From Lithospermum erythrorhizon (lineage: Eukaryota; Streptophyta; Magnoliopsida; Boraginales; Boraginaceae), in NCBI GenBank assembly GCA_019722365.1, contig JADFUC010000395.1:205978-269977 (forward strand): DNA of 64,000 nt. Direction: 5' to 3'. The notes under the pieces were generated by a model, which did not search any database, had not been told where the DNA came from, and worked only from the letters and a program-made list of their open reading frames with translations. Each line of letters opens with the position of its first letter. The stretch's first letter is position 1. Below, piece after piece: positions 1 to 11,419 of this stretch. A program made the position numbers and the translations under genes.

Positions 1-310
1 TATAGAATATTTTGAAGAAAAATAACTTTTGCCTATTTCTCTATAAAGGGTGCTAAAGTATTCCTGTCGACTATATCCAAAGTCAAAGACAAGATCTCGT
101 CCCCAAACCCCATCCGTGACGTATATCCAAATCAAGACTCAAGCTCGTCAACTCGAGTCCATATCAAGCCATATTGCGACGCCAAGATACCTAATCCAGA
201 TTGGATAATCGAACCACAATCGATTCGAGCAAATCATTTATACATTAAAGGATTTTCCTTAGTTGTTTTATAATTTTATAACACCTAAATCTTTCCTTGC
301 ATTACGCTAC
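1..310. other. Unassigned sequence, possibly an LTR tail
   Basis: No coding potential is seen. The stretch is richer in CG words (tcgtc, tcgac, ctcgag) than the AT-rich DNA that follows. It loosely resembles the block near 8.6-9.0 kb, for example in the shared words caaatcaagac and aaagtatt. It could be the end of a degraded LTR, but no boundary can be fixed. Confidence 0.25.
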
Positions 311-318
311 TATATATA

Positions 319-343
319 ATCATCATCATCATCATCATCATCA

Positions 344-382
<39 letters not shown>
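319..382. repeat. (ATC)n/(ATT)n compound microsatellite
   Basis: About nine ATC triplets run directly into about twelve ATT triplets. This is seen directly in the sequence. The switch of unit by a single C to T change suggests one array that mutated and re-expanded. Confidence 0.97.
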
Positions 383-383
<1 letters not shown>

Positions 384-399
384 AAAAATTTATATTTTA

Positions 400-650
400 A
401 TATTTATGTAATCATATTTTATTCTATTCATATTATTTATGATTTTAACTAATAATATTTATTATTACTTATTTATCTATTTTAGTATTATCTATATTTA
501 TTTGATATAAGGATGTATATTATTTATCTATTTATTAGTATTTATTATTTTTAGTATTTATGTAATCATATTTATTATTTATTTATCTATTTATCTATTT
601 TTAGTATTATTTATCTATTATATATATATTAATACAACCTATTTGTGTTT
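400..650. repeat. AT-rich array of imperfect short words
   Basis: Words such as tatttatgtaatcatatt, tttatctattt and tttttagtatta recur irregularly over about 250 bp, giving a low-complexity, nearly pure AT tract. No gene is visible here or in the following AT-rich stretch to about 870. Confidence 0.7.
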
Positions 651-875
651 TGTTTAATTGTTATCAAGCAACTGAATATATTCAATATTCGAATTCAATA
701 TTTAATCACTTATAATCAGACTTTAAACTTCAAATTTCAATTTTTAAGATTTAACAAACAAGCTTAGTATATCATCTACTATATATTCTACTAATCTAAT
801 GAGATAAAAATAGTAAATGTAAATGAATACAGTACTAGGGTAATAGAGCTTAAGAAAACAAGTCTATTGTATACG

Positions 876-1042
876 GAGTAATAAAATATTGGACGAAGCT
901 AAGTCCTTGTGTTTTACATATTTATTATCAAATACATATTTAAGATACAAGCTTCGCTGAGTAATAAAATATTGGACGAAGGTAAGTCCTTGAGTTTTAC
1001 ACATTTATTTATCAAATACATACTTAAGATACAAGCTTCGCT
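876..1042. repeat. 83-bp tandem duplication
   Basis: Two adjacent copies begin gagtaataaaatattggacg (876 and 959) and both end near ttaagatacaagcttcgct. They differ at only a few positions, so the duplication is fairly recent. No ORF or known element is associated with it. Confidence 0.93.
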
Positions 1043-1289
1043 TCCATTTATTAAATGCCCATCCTCCTTTTACCCTAACACTTTCTGAAGTTGTGTTGCA
1101 ATCATCGGCCAGGCTCGTCTCTTTGTTCATATGCTGCAATATAATGATCGATGCATGAAGTATATTTTATTTATGAAACAACAAAAATCTGTTTGGTAGC
1201 GGAAAGTAGCGGTTAAATCTGAGAATTAAATAACATAAATTGTTTTAGACAATTTTTTAAACTCAAAATTCAAAACTAATTCATTATGT

Positions 1290-4200
1290 GATATACGTGA
1301 GTAGCTTGCTTCTTTCCTTATTCCCTCAGGTTCAGTAGATCCAGCTCTAACTAGTTCCTCCGGAAGGGTGCTTTCTTTCTTTAACACAAACCCAACCGAA
1401 GTGAAACTATCCTTTCCTTCAAACGTAGGAGCTAAAATCCGGCTCGGTTAGGGCAGACCCAGGGGAAGAGCTGTGCACAAAGGTTTGAACCATGGGGCAG
1501 GGACGACGACCAACAACAACACTCGGTATAGGTCTTTTCTTGATCCTAATAAAGGCTTAGTAGCTCAATTAAAGCCAGATGGACCACCATTCATAAGAAT
1601 TGACATATTCGCCGTGGCAAGGAAGGAGGATAATCCAACCATTTTTGCTCAAAAAAGTGAGCGAGAACTTATGATAAAAAGTGCCATTTATTGGTGTCAT
1701 ACGCCTTCCGAATGTCCAATTTAAACCCAACGAATGTTACCACCTCTAGCTTTCAGCTGCAACGAATTAACAAGCTCCGATGCCAATCCAATATTCTTTT
1801 GTCTAGCCGCTAAAGCCCTTTAACTTAATAAGGCAACCCGATACTGCATACAAGTTTAGATAGAAGGCAACCTTATCGCCAAGATTTTTCGATAATGAAC
1901 AAAGCGGGCAAAACAAAAAATATAGCCCTAAACTCGAATAAATTCGAGATAGCATCGCTTATCTAGGAATTACAAGAATAAAATAAAACATCAATCATCG
2001 AAATTTCACGGAAGAAGAGGATCGCAAATGTCGCCTATGATATGCCAACATGTTCAAAGAAGCTTTCTGGGATATATTCGACTGTGGACATCCTTCGAAA
2101 ACCGCGGCTTTTTTAATCTCGCCCCTCATCCGCATATCGGGCTAGGAAAGCATTGTCATCCCTACTCCATCAAGTAAGTTAAATAGGAATTACCTGGATA
2201 ACCAACTGCGTCGGGTCATCTTGATCAGATAAAGAGTTTTTCATCTATGTATTTGCTTCCACATCCTATATCAAGTGGACTTCCAAATAAAATAGAATAG
2301 TATTAATTCATTTGCTTTGTTTCTAGTGGAAAACTATCCTAACGAGTTTTCTAGCCTCTTCCAGATAAGATTCCAAAGAGAGAGATCGACCGAATTTCTA
2401 ATGAATCAAGATGTTTGTTTTTCATGCAAAAAGCACCCTCTCTCTTTTCGAGACCGAGTTCTTATATCCCCAAATAATCTAATGTCAAAAGAATGGAATC
2501 GTATATTCGCTTCTAAAGTAAAGTAGAAAGAACGCTAACTCAACGCCCAAAGAAAGCAAGTAGTCTTGGAACTTAAGCCGTGGACTTTCTCTCGACATTA
2601 TAGCAAACCAACTCACGTACTACATTTCCGGTCAATATATATATGCAAAACCCGCTCCGGAATAGCTTTTATTGTCTTAAGCTTCCATTAGCATTGACTA
2701 GCTTTCGTAGCTTTCCATTAGCATAGGCTTCCATTGTTTTGACTGTCCTAAGCCCCATGGGTTTAGCTTATCACAAAAAAGAAGAAGAATAGGAACGATT
2801 TGTCTTTTGCTTCCCCTATAAAACTAAACAAGAAAATCTCCACATTCCCACTCGAGGTTAGCCCTTTTGTTTGTTCACGACATGCTTTCTACCAATCGAC
2901 TCCACCTTTGGAGGTCATAGATAAGGAGGTTTCCTTTGACATGCTTTTGGACCAACGCCTCGAAAAATGTCCTTACTAATCCATATAGTTAGGGTTAGCT
3001 ATCAGCTGATAAGTAATACCGATGTTAAGATCAACTAGTTTGTCCGCCTAAACTACATTTTTTTATCGATCCAAAAGATGTGGAGTTTGAACCTATGGCT
3101 CAAGTAAAATAGGAAAGATAATTTCTATGGGGACTTCTAAGTTTAGGACATGATCCGGGGAGAGTTGTAGACTCCACATTGCCCATCGATCAACCCCAAA
3201 TAATACTAATGGTAGTAATGATCTTTCCCTCGCCGTTGTAGAGTCAGGCACCATTTGGCATTTCACGGAGCCGCTGGGGGCAAAGTTATGACCGTGACGT
3301 CCGGGTGATTGGCATTAATGCCCTCCGAGTTGTTAATGATTCTCCATTATTCAGAGTGTCCCTGTGCCACTACGATGTTTAAGGTATTTAGTCGCTATAA
3401 AGAAATTATATCAGAAGTTATTTTTCATATGTAAATATATATAAGAATGTTAAAGGTTAGAACTCAATCAGTAGTAAAATATCTTTGTTTGGCATATATA
3501 CGGGACTAAAGGTAACGAGAAACCGAATCAGATAGGATATTGATGTAGCCAAACTAATTCCAAAAAGAGAGTAAACCGGCCAACATTTTTGCCCGCCTTT
3601 CCTTCGCTTGCTTCTGAAACTCTTTCATCGGGCAAGAAAACTACCTTAGTAAACGGCAAGAAAGTGAGTTTGAAAGTGATTTTCCTTTCCTACAGTCCAA
3701 TCCCTTTTAAATTGGCAAAAGAAAGCCATCATGGAATAGAGCTAGAGATGTGATGTGGATCCTGTTTATGTAACGCCGGATGCACTGCATTGAGTTGAGT
3801 CTCTTCATAAGAGTGTGTAAGTTTTGCTACCAATAGTCCCACCTCGAGCAATAACTTGAGATTTTAGGCCGTAAAAGGTGTATAGCTAGGGGCTTTAGGT
3901 TAAGGAAGTCTCTATGCTCTACTCATTATTTGTCTTTTCTTTCGATAAAATAATAAATAAGGCTTTTCTCTTAGAGGATGTGAATCTGCATCGTTATAGC
4001 AGCTCTTCTATTGAAACTAACTCCGCCTTTATAAGCCATTAATAATGCCTATCTATGCCACAAGCAACTTGAAGAAGAACAAGGAATGGAAGGATGAAAT
4101 CCAACCACTCCTACCGATAAAACAATGCCTTATTACTCTTTTTTGGCCAATCCCAATTTCATGAAGTGCTTTGGGTTCGCGGGAATTGGGGGATCATTTT

Positions 4201-5030
4201 AAAAGGGTAAGATTTCCATTTGCGCAAGAAGAAGGGGTTGATCCGTATCATCTTGACTTGGTTCTGCTTCCTCTATTTTATTTTAATACCGAGTCGGGTT
4301 CTTCTCCTACCTATATCAAATATAACATGCCGAGCCAAATCTTCTTCATGTAAAACCCGGGCTGGATTTAGATCGCCAGCTGTACGCCATTTGTGCATGT
4401 GCTATGGCTCCAAACTATAGTCAATCCGATTGGATATGACAATTTAGAATCCAAATTTCCCATTATTTTCCTATCCGTAATAATGCTAAAAAGAAGTCCT
4501 CGGCTCCAAGTTCTCTAAGACAAGAATAAGGTTGCTTCTCGACCCCTTTGCCTTAGGATTGGCCTACTGGGGCAAAGGGATATAACTCCACCGTAGAGTG
4601 TCACCTTGACGTGGTGGAAGTCATTAGTTTGGGCCTGATTATCCCTAAACAAAATATGAGTTTTTCTATTTTGACTTGCTTCCCCGCCGTGATTGAATGA
4701 GAATGGGGACAAGAGTTCTGGACTTCATATGAGGGGGAATGGCTTTCTTTTGGAAGCTTAACTCTAGACTAATATGTTAAAAAGAGTCAAACCTTTGTGC
4801 TTCAATCTTGATAGGTACCGTTGTTGTAATAGTAGTATCAGTCTAAGTAGTTATCTAATAGACTCCCCTTCTTTCTTTGTAGCAGCATAATCTCACATTC
4901 TAGGATTTTCCTTCTACCTTATTCAGCGTCTTAGATTCTTTTCTGTGCTTCTCTTAGATTTACTTTGTCATGCCAGGGCTAGCCACTGCACGACTAGCAA
5001 CTTTCATTTAAAGAACTTGACAAAAGTAAA
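1290..5030. other. Candidate mitochondrial DNA insertion (NUMT)
   Basis: The block differs from both flanks: base composition is more balanced, AT runs are scarce, and it has the ctttctttc / aagaagaa / gaaagaaag texture typical of plant mitochondrial intergenic DNA. Short ORFs occur (1473-1724, 2317-2526 and 4171-4353 on plus; 4515-4712 on minus), but I recognise none as a standard mitochondrial gene. I saw no tRNA or rRNA. The edges near 1290 and 5030 are judged from the change in composition. The call rests on sequence style, not on an identified gene. A decayed LTR element is the main alternative. Confidence 0.5.
2317..2526 (+). other. Short ORF in the mitochondrial-like block, 69 aa, not recognised
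   Basis: This is a 69-codon open frame inside the candidate organellar insertion. The product is basic, with a CxxC-like pair (CFSCKK) around residues 34-37 and no predicted membrane segment. It may be a fragment of an organellar or linear-plasmid reading frame, or chance. There is no promoter or splice evidence, so I do not call it a gene. Confidence 0.2.
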
Positions 5031-5649
5031 GTCTAATGAATAATGCTACAAGGGGCGGGACAAGAAACAGTAATTTACAGATCAAACTATAAATGTTTTT
5101 TTTGCAACCTAGTATAGTAGTATCTAAAGTTTAAATGTATGATCTTTATTCTTACAAGTAAATGTTCAACCAGCAAATCAACCCTCACCCGAACCAAATT
5201 AAAAATATTTATTTATTAAATAAAGTATTAATATATATTAGAAAAAGGCTTATTTTTATTATTGGCAGGGAAAATAATTTTTTTTAATCAAATTATTAAA
5301 AAATTATTTTGTAACAAACAAGTCATGGATGGGCAAAAGTAAGTAACAAGTCATGCCGTATATAGTGAAGCGAAAATAGTGATGTAAATATGATTTTTAT
5401 ATAAGGATGGATGAATTGATATTTGGCAAATAATTAAACATCTAAAAATCTAAGGAGTCGAGAAAATAAATTTGGAAGAAATGCATATAATTTTTTTAAA
5501 AATAATAATAAAATTTTATTTATAAAATGTAGGTGGAGGCGGGTATGTCCTTGTTTAACCATTTCTTATAGATAGATGTTGATTTTTGATTTAGGTATAT
5601 TTGTTTTAAAAAAATTGAAAGGCACTATTTTTTATGTTTTAGTAATCTA

Positions 5650-6290
5650 TGCTAAAAAGAAAAGGGCAAAGGCAGGAATGATCATTTATGTTTGGGTTAC
5701 GGTCCCAGTCGATCACTTATGTTTCAAAATCGATCTCAGTTGGTACTTATACCTAATTTTTTATTAAGTCTCCGTTAATTGGTTCAAGTGGGAATCAAGT
5801 GACACCTTCGGAGGGGCATTTTATTCATTTTATATCTAAGTTTTCCCAAAAAAGAGTACTCAGAGATCACGGAGGTTTTAAGTTATGGTCGAGTAGAGTC
5901 AAGATGTTTCAAAAGATCCCGGCTAATCGGGCTATATTTCAAATCGATCTCAAGTACTTTCGCCTAATTTCCTACAGCCTCCGCTAATTGTGTCATGTGA
6001 CACTTTAGGGACATTTTAGCTTCATTTTATAAAATTTACAAGTTAAAAAATTCAAAATTAAAATTGAAATATCTTTATCAAAACGCTCGATAAAATAAGA
6101 GAGATTTATTTTGAAATGCCCTAGAAAATGCAAAAAAAGTTACGGAGTACCAATTAACGGAGACTTAAATAAAAATTAGGCGAAAATAACAACTTGATAT
6201 TTGATTTTGAACGCCATCTAATCGAACCTTTTGAAACATAGTTGATCGACCGGGACCATAACCCAAACATAAGTTATCCTCCCTACCTTC
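5650..6290. mobile_element. MITE with ~140-bp terminal inverted repeats
   Basis: The left arm (about 5655-5785) contains tttatgtttgggttacggtc and aagtctccgttaattggt. The right arm (about 6145-6285) holds the reverse complement of the same words in the mirrored order (accaattaacggagactt ... ggaccataacccaaacataa). The elements between the arms are non-coding. Another copy of the left-arm core lies inside at 5935-5995 (caaatcgatctcaagtactt, ctccgctaatt), and a further right-arm end lies at 6370-6435. No transposase frame is present. The long TIRs suggest a Mutator-like or foldback MITE; the family is not identified. Confidence 0.75.
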
Positions 6291-6369
6291 TACTCTTTTT
6301 TGTTTAAAACTTAAAAATTTAAATCTACTAAAACGCGAACGACCAAATATAAAGTTGGATGGTAACTTT

Positions 6370-6440
6370 CAAATATGTTGATCATTGACCATAACCCAAA
6401 CATACATAAACATAAATAATCAATTATCCCGCCTTTTGTA
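6370..6440. repeat. Second copy of the MITE right terminus
   Basis: The words gttgatcattgaccataacc and caaacata ... ttatcccgcc repeat the right end of the preceding MITE (gttgatcgaccgggaccata, ttatcctccc). This could be a second, truncated insertion or a duplicated terminus. Confidence 0.65.
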
Positions 6441-6465
6441 CAAAAGAAAAAACTGAAGAAATCAT

Positions 6466-6493
6466 TTAAAAGATGCTAATCGTGCAAATTCCC
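6466..6493 (-). other. Candidate terminal exon of the nsLTP gene
   Basis: A TTTGTAG acceptor just above 6493 would join in phase with the donor at 6590 (a split AGG codon) and add eight residues before TAA at 6466-6468. Other acceptors, such as TTCTTCAG near 6435, are possible. This is an inference from splice phase only. Confidence 0.3.
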
Positions 6494-6589
6494 CTACAAA
6501 TCACGACAAGCAGTACTAATAGGAATAGGTAGCCTTTTCAATTTGAATTCAACAACAATATAGGAACAAATTTGAAGAAAATTGAATAC

Positions 6590-6951
6590 CTGTTACAATC
6601 AACATTGGGATCAATGGGGAGATCCTGAGAAAGTTGGCATACTTGGCTGAGCAGCTGGAGCTTTGATGGATCAAAAGGGAAACTGCTGGCTGCCTCTTTG
6701 AAACAATTACAGATTGCTTTACGATCATCCACAGAAGCCTTTGCTTGATTGTCCAATCCTTGTAAATTCCCACAACACTCTCCACTAGGTTTCTCAGCAT
6801 TTCCAGTCATGAAATCTTTGCATGGTAACACTGTCCCTAGTAAACTAAAACATTGAATTTCTCCTTTGATGGCTTTGAAATTGCTGGTCAATAAGACCAT
6901 CAAAATGCATGTTGAAAGGAAGAAAATGTTCATGGTTTTCTTGGAAGCCAT
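6590..6951 (-). CDS. Non-specific lipid transfer protein, type 1 (exon 1)
   Basis: This encodes a small secreted protein expected to bind lipids in a hydrophobic tunnel held by four disulfides, acting in the apoplast or cell wall (cuticle transport, defence). Residues 1 to about 30 form a signal peptide (MASKK... hydrophobic core ...KAIKG). The mature part carries all eight cysteines in the order C-x9-C-x14-CC-x20-C-x-C-x21-C-x13-C, the nsLTP1 pattern. The frame runs open past the last cysteine, but a donor AG|GTATTC follows DCN at 6589-6588, where nsLTP1 genes usually have their single intron. The coding exon therefore probably ends at 6590 and a very short second exon lies downstream. One candidate acceptor (TTGTAG) gives an exon at 6466-6493. 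If the intron is not spliced, the frame ends at 6538. The ATG at 6951 is the only suitable start. A TATA box lies about 70 bp upstream. Confidence 0.9.
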
Positions 6952-7021
6952 CTTTTGTTATCCTTTATGGTTTGCGGAAGTATCGACGGTGATGATGAAT
7001 GTGTGGAAAGGCAGGCTTCTC

Positions 7022-7029
7022 TATATATA
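7022..7029 (-). promoter_or_regulatory. TATA box of the nsLTP gene
   Basis: On the minus strand TATATATA lies about 71 bp above the ATG. Transcription would start around 6990-6998, giving a leader of about 40-45 nt. The position and match are typical of a plant TATA promoter. Confidence 0.7.
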
Positions 7030-7339
7030 ATGAAGAGAATTTTGTATTTTTTGAAAACTTAGTGTTCATTTATTATATATACCTATCGAAAAGTAGGATT
7101 TTCGAATGAGAATGTCGATTACATTTTTAGGTTTTTAGATTTTTATTGTATAGCTAGGCTTATGTTGATGTGATTTAGGTTGGGTAATTAAATTGTGGAA
7201 AGTTATGGTCCATTAATTTTTTTGTTTTTTAATGGTTCATTAATGATAAATAAAAATAATTATAAATAAATTATACTATTGTAGACAGTGGAAATTTATT
7301 AAAAAATAAATTAAATAATTAAGACGACCTAATCAAATT

Positions 7340-9060
7340 AATTAAATCAAGCCACTAGAGAAATGCCACGTGGATAGGGTTAAAGATTAGAACCACAAAA
7401 TTTAATATAAAATCTGGATCGTCAAAGGGTTTCTAAGAAAATAGTCAGGTAAATGTTAAATTAAATTTAGGGTTCGAGGCTAAAAATTATAATTTTGTTA
7501 TTAAAATCGGTCGTAGGGCTGAAATTTGAAGTTTTGGGGTTCCAAAATAAAGACTCATGAGTTATGGGGTTCGAAATGAAGACTCAAAAGGTCCGGGATC
7601 GACAGCAAAAATATATTTGGCGTAGAAAGAATGCGGGCTATTTACACATGAAATAGGGGCCTATTTTCTTTTCTTGGAGGCAAAGAAGTTCTCAAAAATC
7701 CGGCCAGTTCGATTTTGCCTCAAAATTGACGGTTAAGATCGCGTCGGCAGAAAATGAACAAACTAATCAGGCGAGTATTGAAGTCACAGAAGCTTATAAA
7801 TACCCCCTCTCGGCATATTTTTTGAAAATGACATACTCCAAAAACATTAAAAAAAGCCATTAAAATCACTGAGGAAAATGAAAAGAGCGATGCTCGAGAA
7901 ATTACCAGAGATTAAAATCTTTTAAACCGCTTGATAGAAAGCTTGACAACTTTGGTGGCTAGAAAACACCTCCAAGTAGCCAAAATGGGCGCTTGAAATC
8001 AAGAGTGATGTGCAGCATAATAGTGCTTAATCTAGTAAAATCATTGAGGGAGAAATGCCATGAATTTCTCAAAGAACACTTCAAATATTCGGGGAATAAG
8101 CTAAATAGCCCCGATTATTCAAAATCTTGCATGAGCAAGCGCCAAAAATCTCGGAGGTTTGATTATTGAGTTCGGATATAGAATACCAACGAGCGTTCGG
8201 GTTCTTATAGGTAGTTCGAGCGAAAGCTCTGTTCTTAAGTCCCACATCCTAAATCGATGAGTATCATTAACAACGTTGGGCAGCTCCACGCCCCATCGTG
8301 ATCGTTACTACGTGATAAGGCTGCTAAGGCCGTTTGTAGTACAAGCTAGAAGCAACACAACTGGCTTAAATCGAGTCCCGCGCCGTTACTCTGACAACGA
8401 AGCTTGTAAAGTACATTGCGGTCTGTTAAGTGGCTACTTCAAAGCTTAGAAGTCAAATCTATGTGAGATTAAAATCTAAGTCTACCAGCAGTAGCCTCTT
8501 GGCTACAAAGTCAGCATCAAAGATTTGCTTAACTTATCGACTACGATCCTAAGTCATATCCACTTAAATGTTACCACAAAGGTAAAGGCCCACTTGGGTC
8601 ATATCCTCCAAGTACGAAATAGACCGGAGATCAAGTCGAACCAGATCCCGACTGTATAGCCAAAGCGGGAATCTGACCTCACGGCTCCCACTGCTCGGAC
8701 CATATCGCGTCAGGACGGTCTCGAGTCCGTCGAGACTAGGACAAAGTATTACATTTCGTCATAGAGCTCGTATCAAATCAAGACAACTTCAGCGGCTTCG
8801 TGCTCGAGCTCAAGTCGGCTTCAAGTATCAGTGAGCTCATACGAGCTTCAAATATCGAAGACCAAGTCGAGTCAATGGCCAGGGTATCGTCAAATCGTTA
8901 GCAAGCAACAAGGACTCATATAGTTTGAGACTGATCGATCGACTTCGATTTGATAAAACACAACTCTGCTTGAGAAATTTTTCCTATAGTGGGTTTTATT
9001 TTGTATCCCACTGATAAATAATAAAAATTCTTTTTTGCATTACAACCATTTTATAAAAAT
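7340..9060 (+). mobile_element. LTR-like sequence with its own TATA box
   Basis: No gene is seen. A strong TATAAATA followed by cccctctcgg lies at 7795-7802 on plus, with a purine-rich leader after it. The CG-rich tract (8150-8950) and the end cctatagtgggttttatttt at about 8975-8994 resemble an LTR (U3 to about 7795, then R/U5). I could not find a partner LTR or coding domains, so the limits and family are open. Confidence 0.4.
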
Positions 9061-10252
9061 TCTTAACAGATTACACTTTTTTTAATTATGCAATGCTTAG
9101 AATGGCATTTTGATAATGTGTATTTTTTTTACATTGAAGTTGAGTATATATGGATATTAATGAACATTAATGAATCGTATCATTAATAAAACTTAGCCAC
9201 TCTCAAATAATATTATTAATTTAATGAATATATGCAATATATGTCAAGTTGAGCTTAAAATTAAGTTGTCATTGGCTTGCCCGAGTCAAGTGTTCAAATC
9301 GAACTATCTAAATGGAACCCGATCCAGTATTTGACTCATTTTGGGCTTCATAAAAAATCAATCAAAAAAATCATTTTGATCACTAATAATTAACATTCAT
9401 GAAGCACATTCTTATTAATCAAGTTTTAATTAATGTAAAGATAGCCACTAAACCATATTTTAAACATCCCTAATACCATCATTGGAATAAAATCAAATGA
9501 AAAACCAATTGTAAAACTTTATGTTTTCATGTTTTAACTGAATAACATAGATTTATAATAATCAAATTATTCTAGATCGATGAACTAACGTTTTGAGTGA
9601 TTTGGTGGAATATGCTGAAGTAATTTATTGAACGTTAATTCAAGTGATCATATATATATCCAGAAGGCTAATAAGCGAAATCATTTGAAATGATTTTGTT
9701 AATTCAAGTGTGTGTGAAATCTAAGCCAAACATAAATAACCATAATAAAGTATCATTTACCCTTGAACGAACCGAATTGGTTTGGACATACTTCATATAG
9801 CTCGATGACTTCGGAGTTGTTCTATTTGAAGAATTCAAGGTATGTAGGTCGTAACAACTTCATCATAATCGATAAACTTGTATTGTCAGATAGGAAGGGG
9901 TCGATGAGCAAAAGAAACCATTGTATTTAAAATTGGTTGTCATGAATATACCCAACTTTTGAGACAAGTTGTCAATTTCGAGTAATTGTAGAAATTATTA
10001 AAATCCCTTCATCCTTAAAATCGTTTGATTTTTAATTTTATGTTAATTTTTAGTCTTTCAAATTCAAATATTTATATATACTGTATAATGTTTTATGTCA
10101 AATATATTAAATTACACTTTTTTTGTTAACCTCCAACTGTCACCAAAGAATGGAGGGTTATGCGTTAAATGATAAACGTACATGAAATCATCGAAGCATA
10201 CCTCGATTTGTTTATTATTTCAACACCTGATAACGAACTTTTAACAGTATAA
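9060..10252. other. AT-rich intergenic DNA, no gene seen
   Basis: This is long AT-rich sequence without a credible ORF, tRNA or terminal repeat. I see nothing specific in it. Confidence 0.6.
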
Positions 10253-10274
10253 TCTTTCAATATCAACATATATA
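10253..10274. repeat. 22-bp target site duplication, left copy
   Basis: The 22 bases beginning tctttcaatatcaac are identical to those at 10741-10762. They lie immediately beyond the poly(A) end of the RNase H retrocopy, as expected for target-primed LINE machinery. Confidence 0.85.
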
Positions 10275-10275
10275 T

Positions 10276-10740
10276 TTTTTTTAGTGGAAACACACATTTT
10301 ATTGCACTTTGAAGGATTAGACAATTCTTCGGGACATACTTCGGCTGGGACTAGTGAACCGAACATTAAAACAAATAACTTGTGAAAGCATAAGGGAAGA
10401 TCGTAGCGACTAGGAATATATGGCACCTCCATTGATTCTAGGAATATCGTGGCTTTGAGATGGTTGTCGAGAGCACCAGCATCCAGAGTAAAATTGGCCT
10501 TTTCTTCGATGGCAAGATTAGGAAGATGATCAGCAGCACTATTGGCCTCACAAAAGACATGGGAAAAGGAAACATTGCAAGTGACAGCCATGGCCTTGAT
10601 GTTACTCACTAAAGCTCTCATCCTCCAGCTGGTGCGATCCGCAGCCAAAAAGTATGTAGTAAGCTTGGAATCTGTTTCCACCAAAATGCTTTGGAACCCT
10701 TTAAGCAATGATGTAGCCCCTCTTGAATGGCCTTAGTCCG
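10276..10740 (-). pseudogene. 5'-truncated LINE/RNase H retrocopy with poly(A) tail
   Basis: The minus strand encodes the C-terminal half of a plant RVT_3-type RNase H domain: VETDSK (second catalytic Asp) and HVFCEANSAADHLPNLA (His/Asp motif with the A-AD helix). The family normally shows xxREANxxADxLAxLA here. The piece starts abruptly at 10740 with the coding segment AIQEGLHH in a different frame from the rest, so there is a +1/-1 break near 10709. An AATAAA signal near 10300 is followed by an A-rich tail ending at about 10276. Flanking 22-bp direct repeats mark insertion by LINE machinery. The open frame simply runs through the tail, so no proper C-terminus is kept. It could be a LINE 3' end or a retrocopied RNase H-domain gene. 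Confidence 0.75.
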
Positions 10741-10762
10741 TCTTTCAATATCAACATATATA
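10741..10762. repeat. 22-bp target site duplication, right copy
   Basis: Exact partner of 10253-10274, lying next to the 5'-truncated end of the RNase H fragment. Confidence 0.85.
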
Positions 10763-11199
10763 AATAAATGATTGTTTAAATTAAAAGTATCTTATTAAAA
10801 ATATATGCAAATTTTCTATCGTATCCTTCATTAATCTAATTGACATGTTTTCATGTTTAATTGACAATCTTTAATGACATTCGAATTTTTAGTTTACAAA
10901 TATGTGATAAATATTTTATTATACTTTGCATGATAATTTGACATTTTATTGAATAAATGATGTTGAAATTGAGTAATTCTCTATTTTGTCTTTGAACTGA
11001 TATTTAATACTATTTTTGGATGAATTTAATAGTGAATCTTTTTTTTTTGATAGATAATATAGATTAGAGTCTGACATAGTTGTTGGTCGTCAGACTTACA
11101 TTGCCATTAAGGCCATTTTTCAAGTAACATAAATTTGTTATAAAAATCATAAGGGCTAAATAACTACAAATTATCAAAATAATCAATATCTGTAGAGTG

Positions 11200-11415
11200 T
11201 CATAAAATATAATCAACCCTTCCAGTAAAGTCCTGCTCCATATTATTCCAATCTTGGGATTTCAAGACGAGGAGGAGGCTTCTGTGCCCAACTTGCTTAA
11301 AGAACCCATCAGTGTTAATAATAATAGTATCGTGATAACCAAATCTTGAGCTTCTTATCATCAAAAGATCAGTGAACAAAGCTTCCACAAATAAGGAGGA
11401 GATAGATCTAGACAA
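11200..11415 (-). pseudogene. RNase H domain, N-terminal half (degenerate)
   Basis: The 71-codon frame contains IIINTDGFFKQVGH, matching the first strand of plant RNase H domains (xINTDGSFK, first catalytic Asp). It then has LLLVLKSQDWN and DFTGRVDY, which fit the second and third strands (GGVLRDxxGxWxxGF). The frame stops just before the place where the fragment at 10740 would continue (AIQEGL). No flanking reverse transcriptase is seen. It is probably part of a decayed LINE or RNase H-type gene. Its apparent Met start is not meaningful. Confidence 0.5.
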
Positions 11416-11419
11416 GCAA

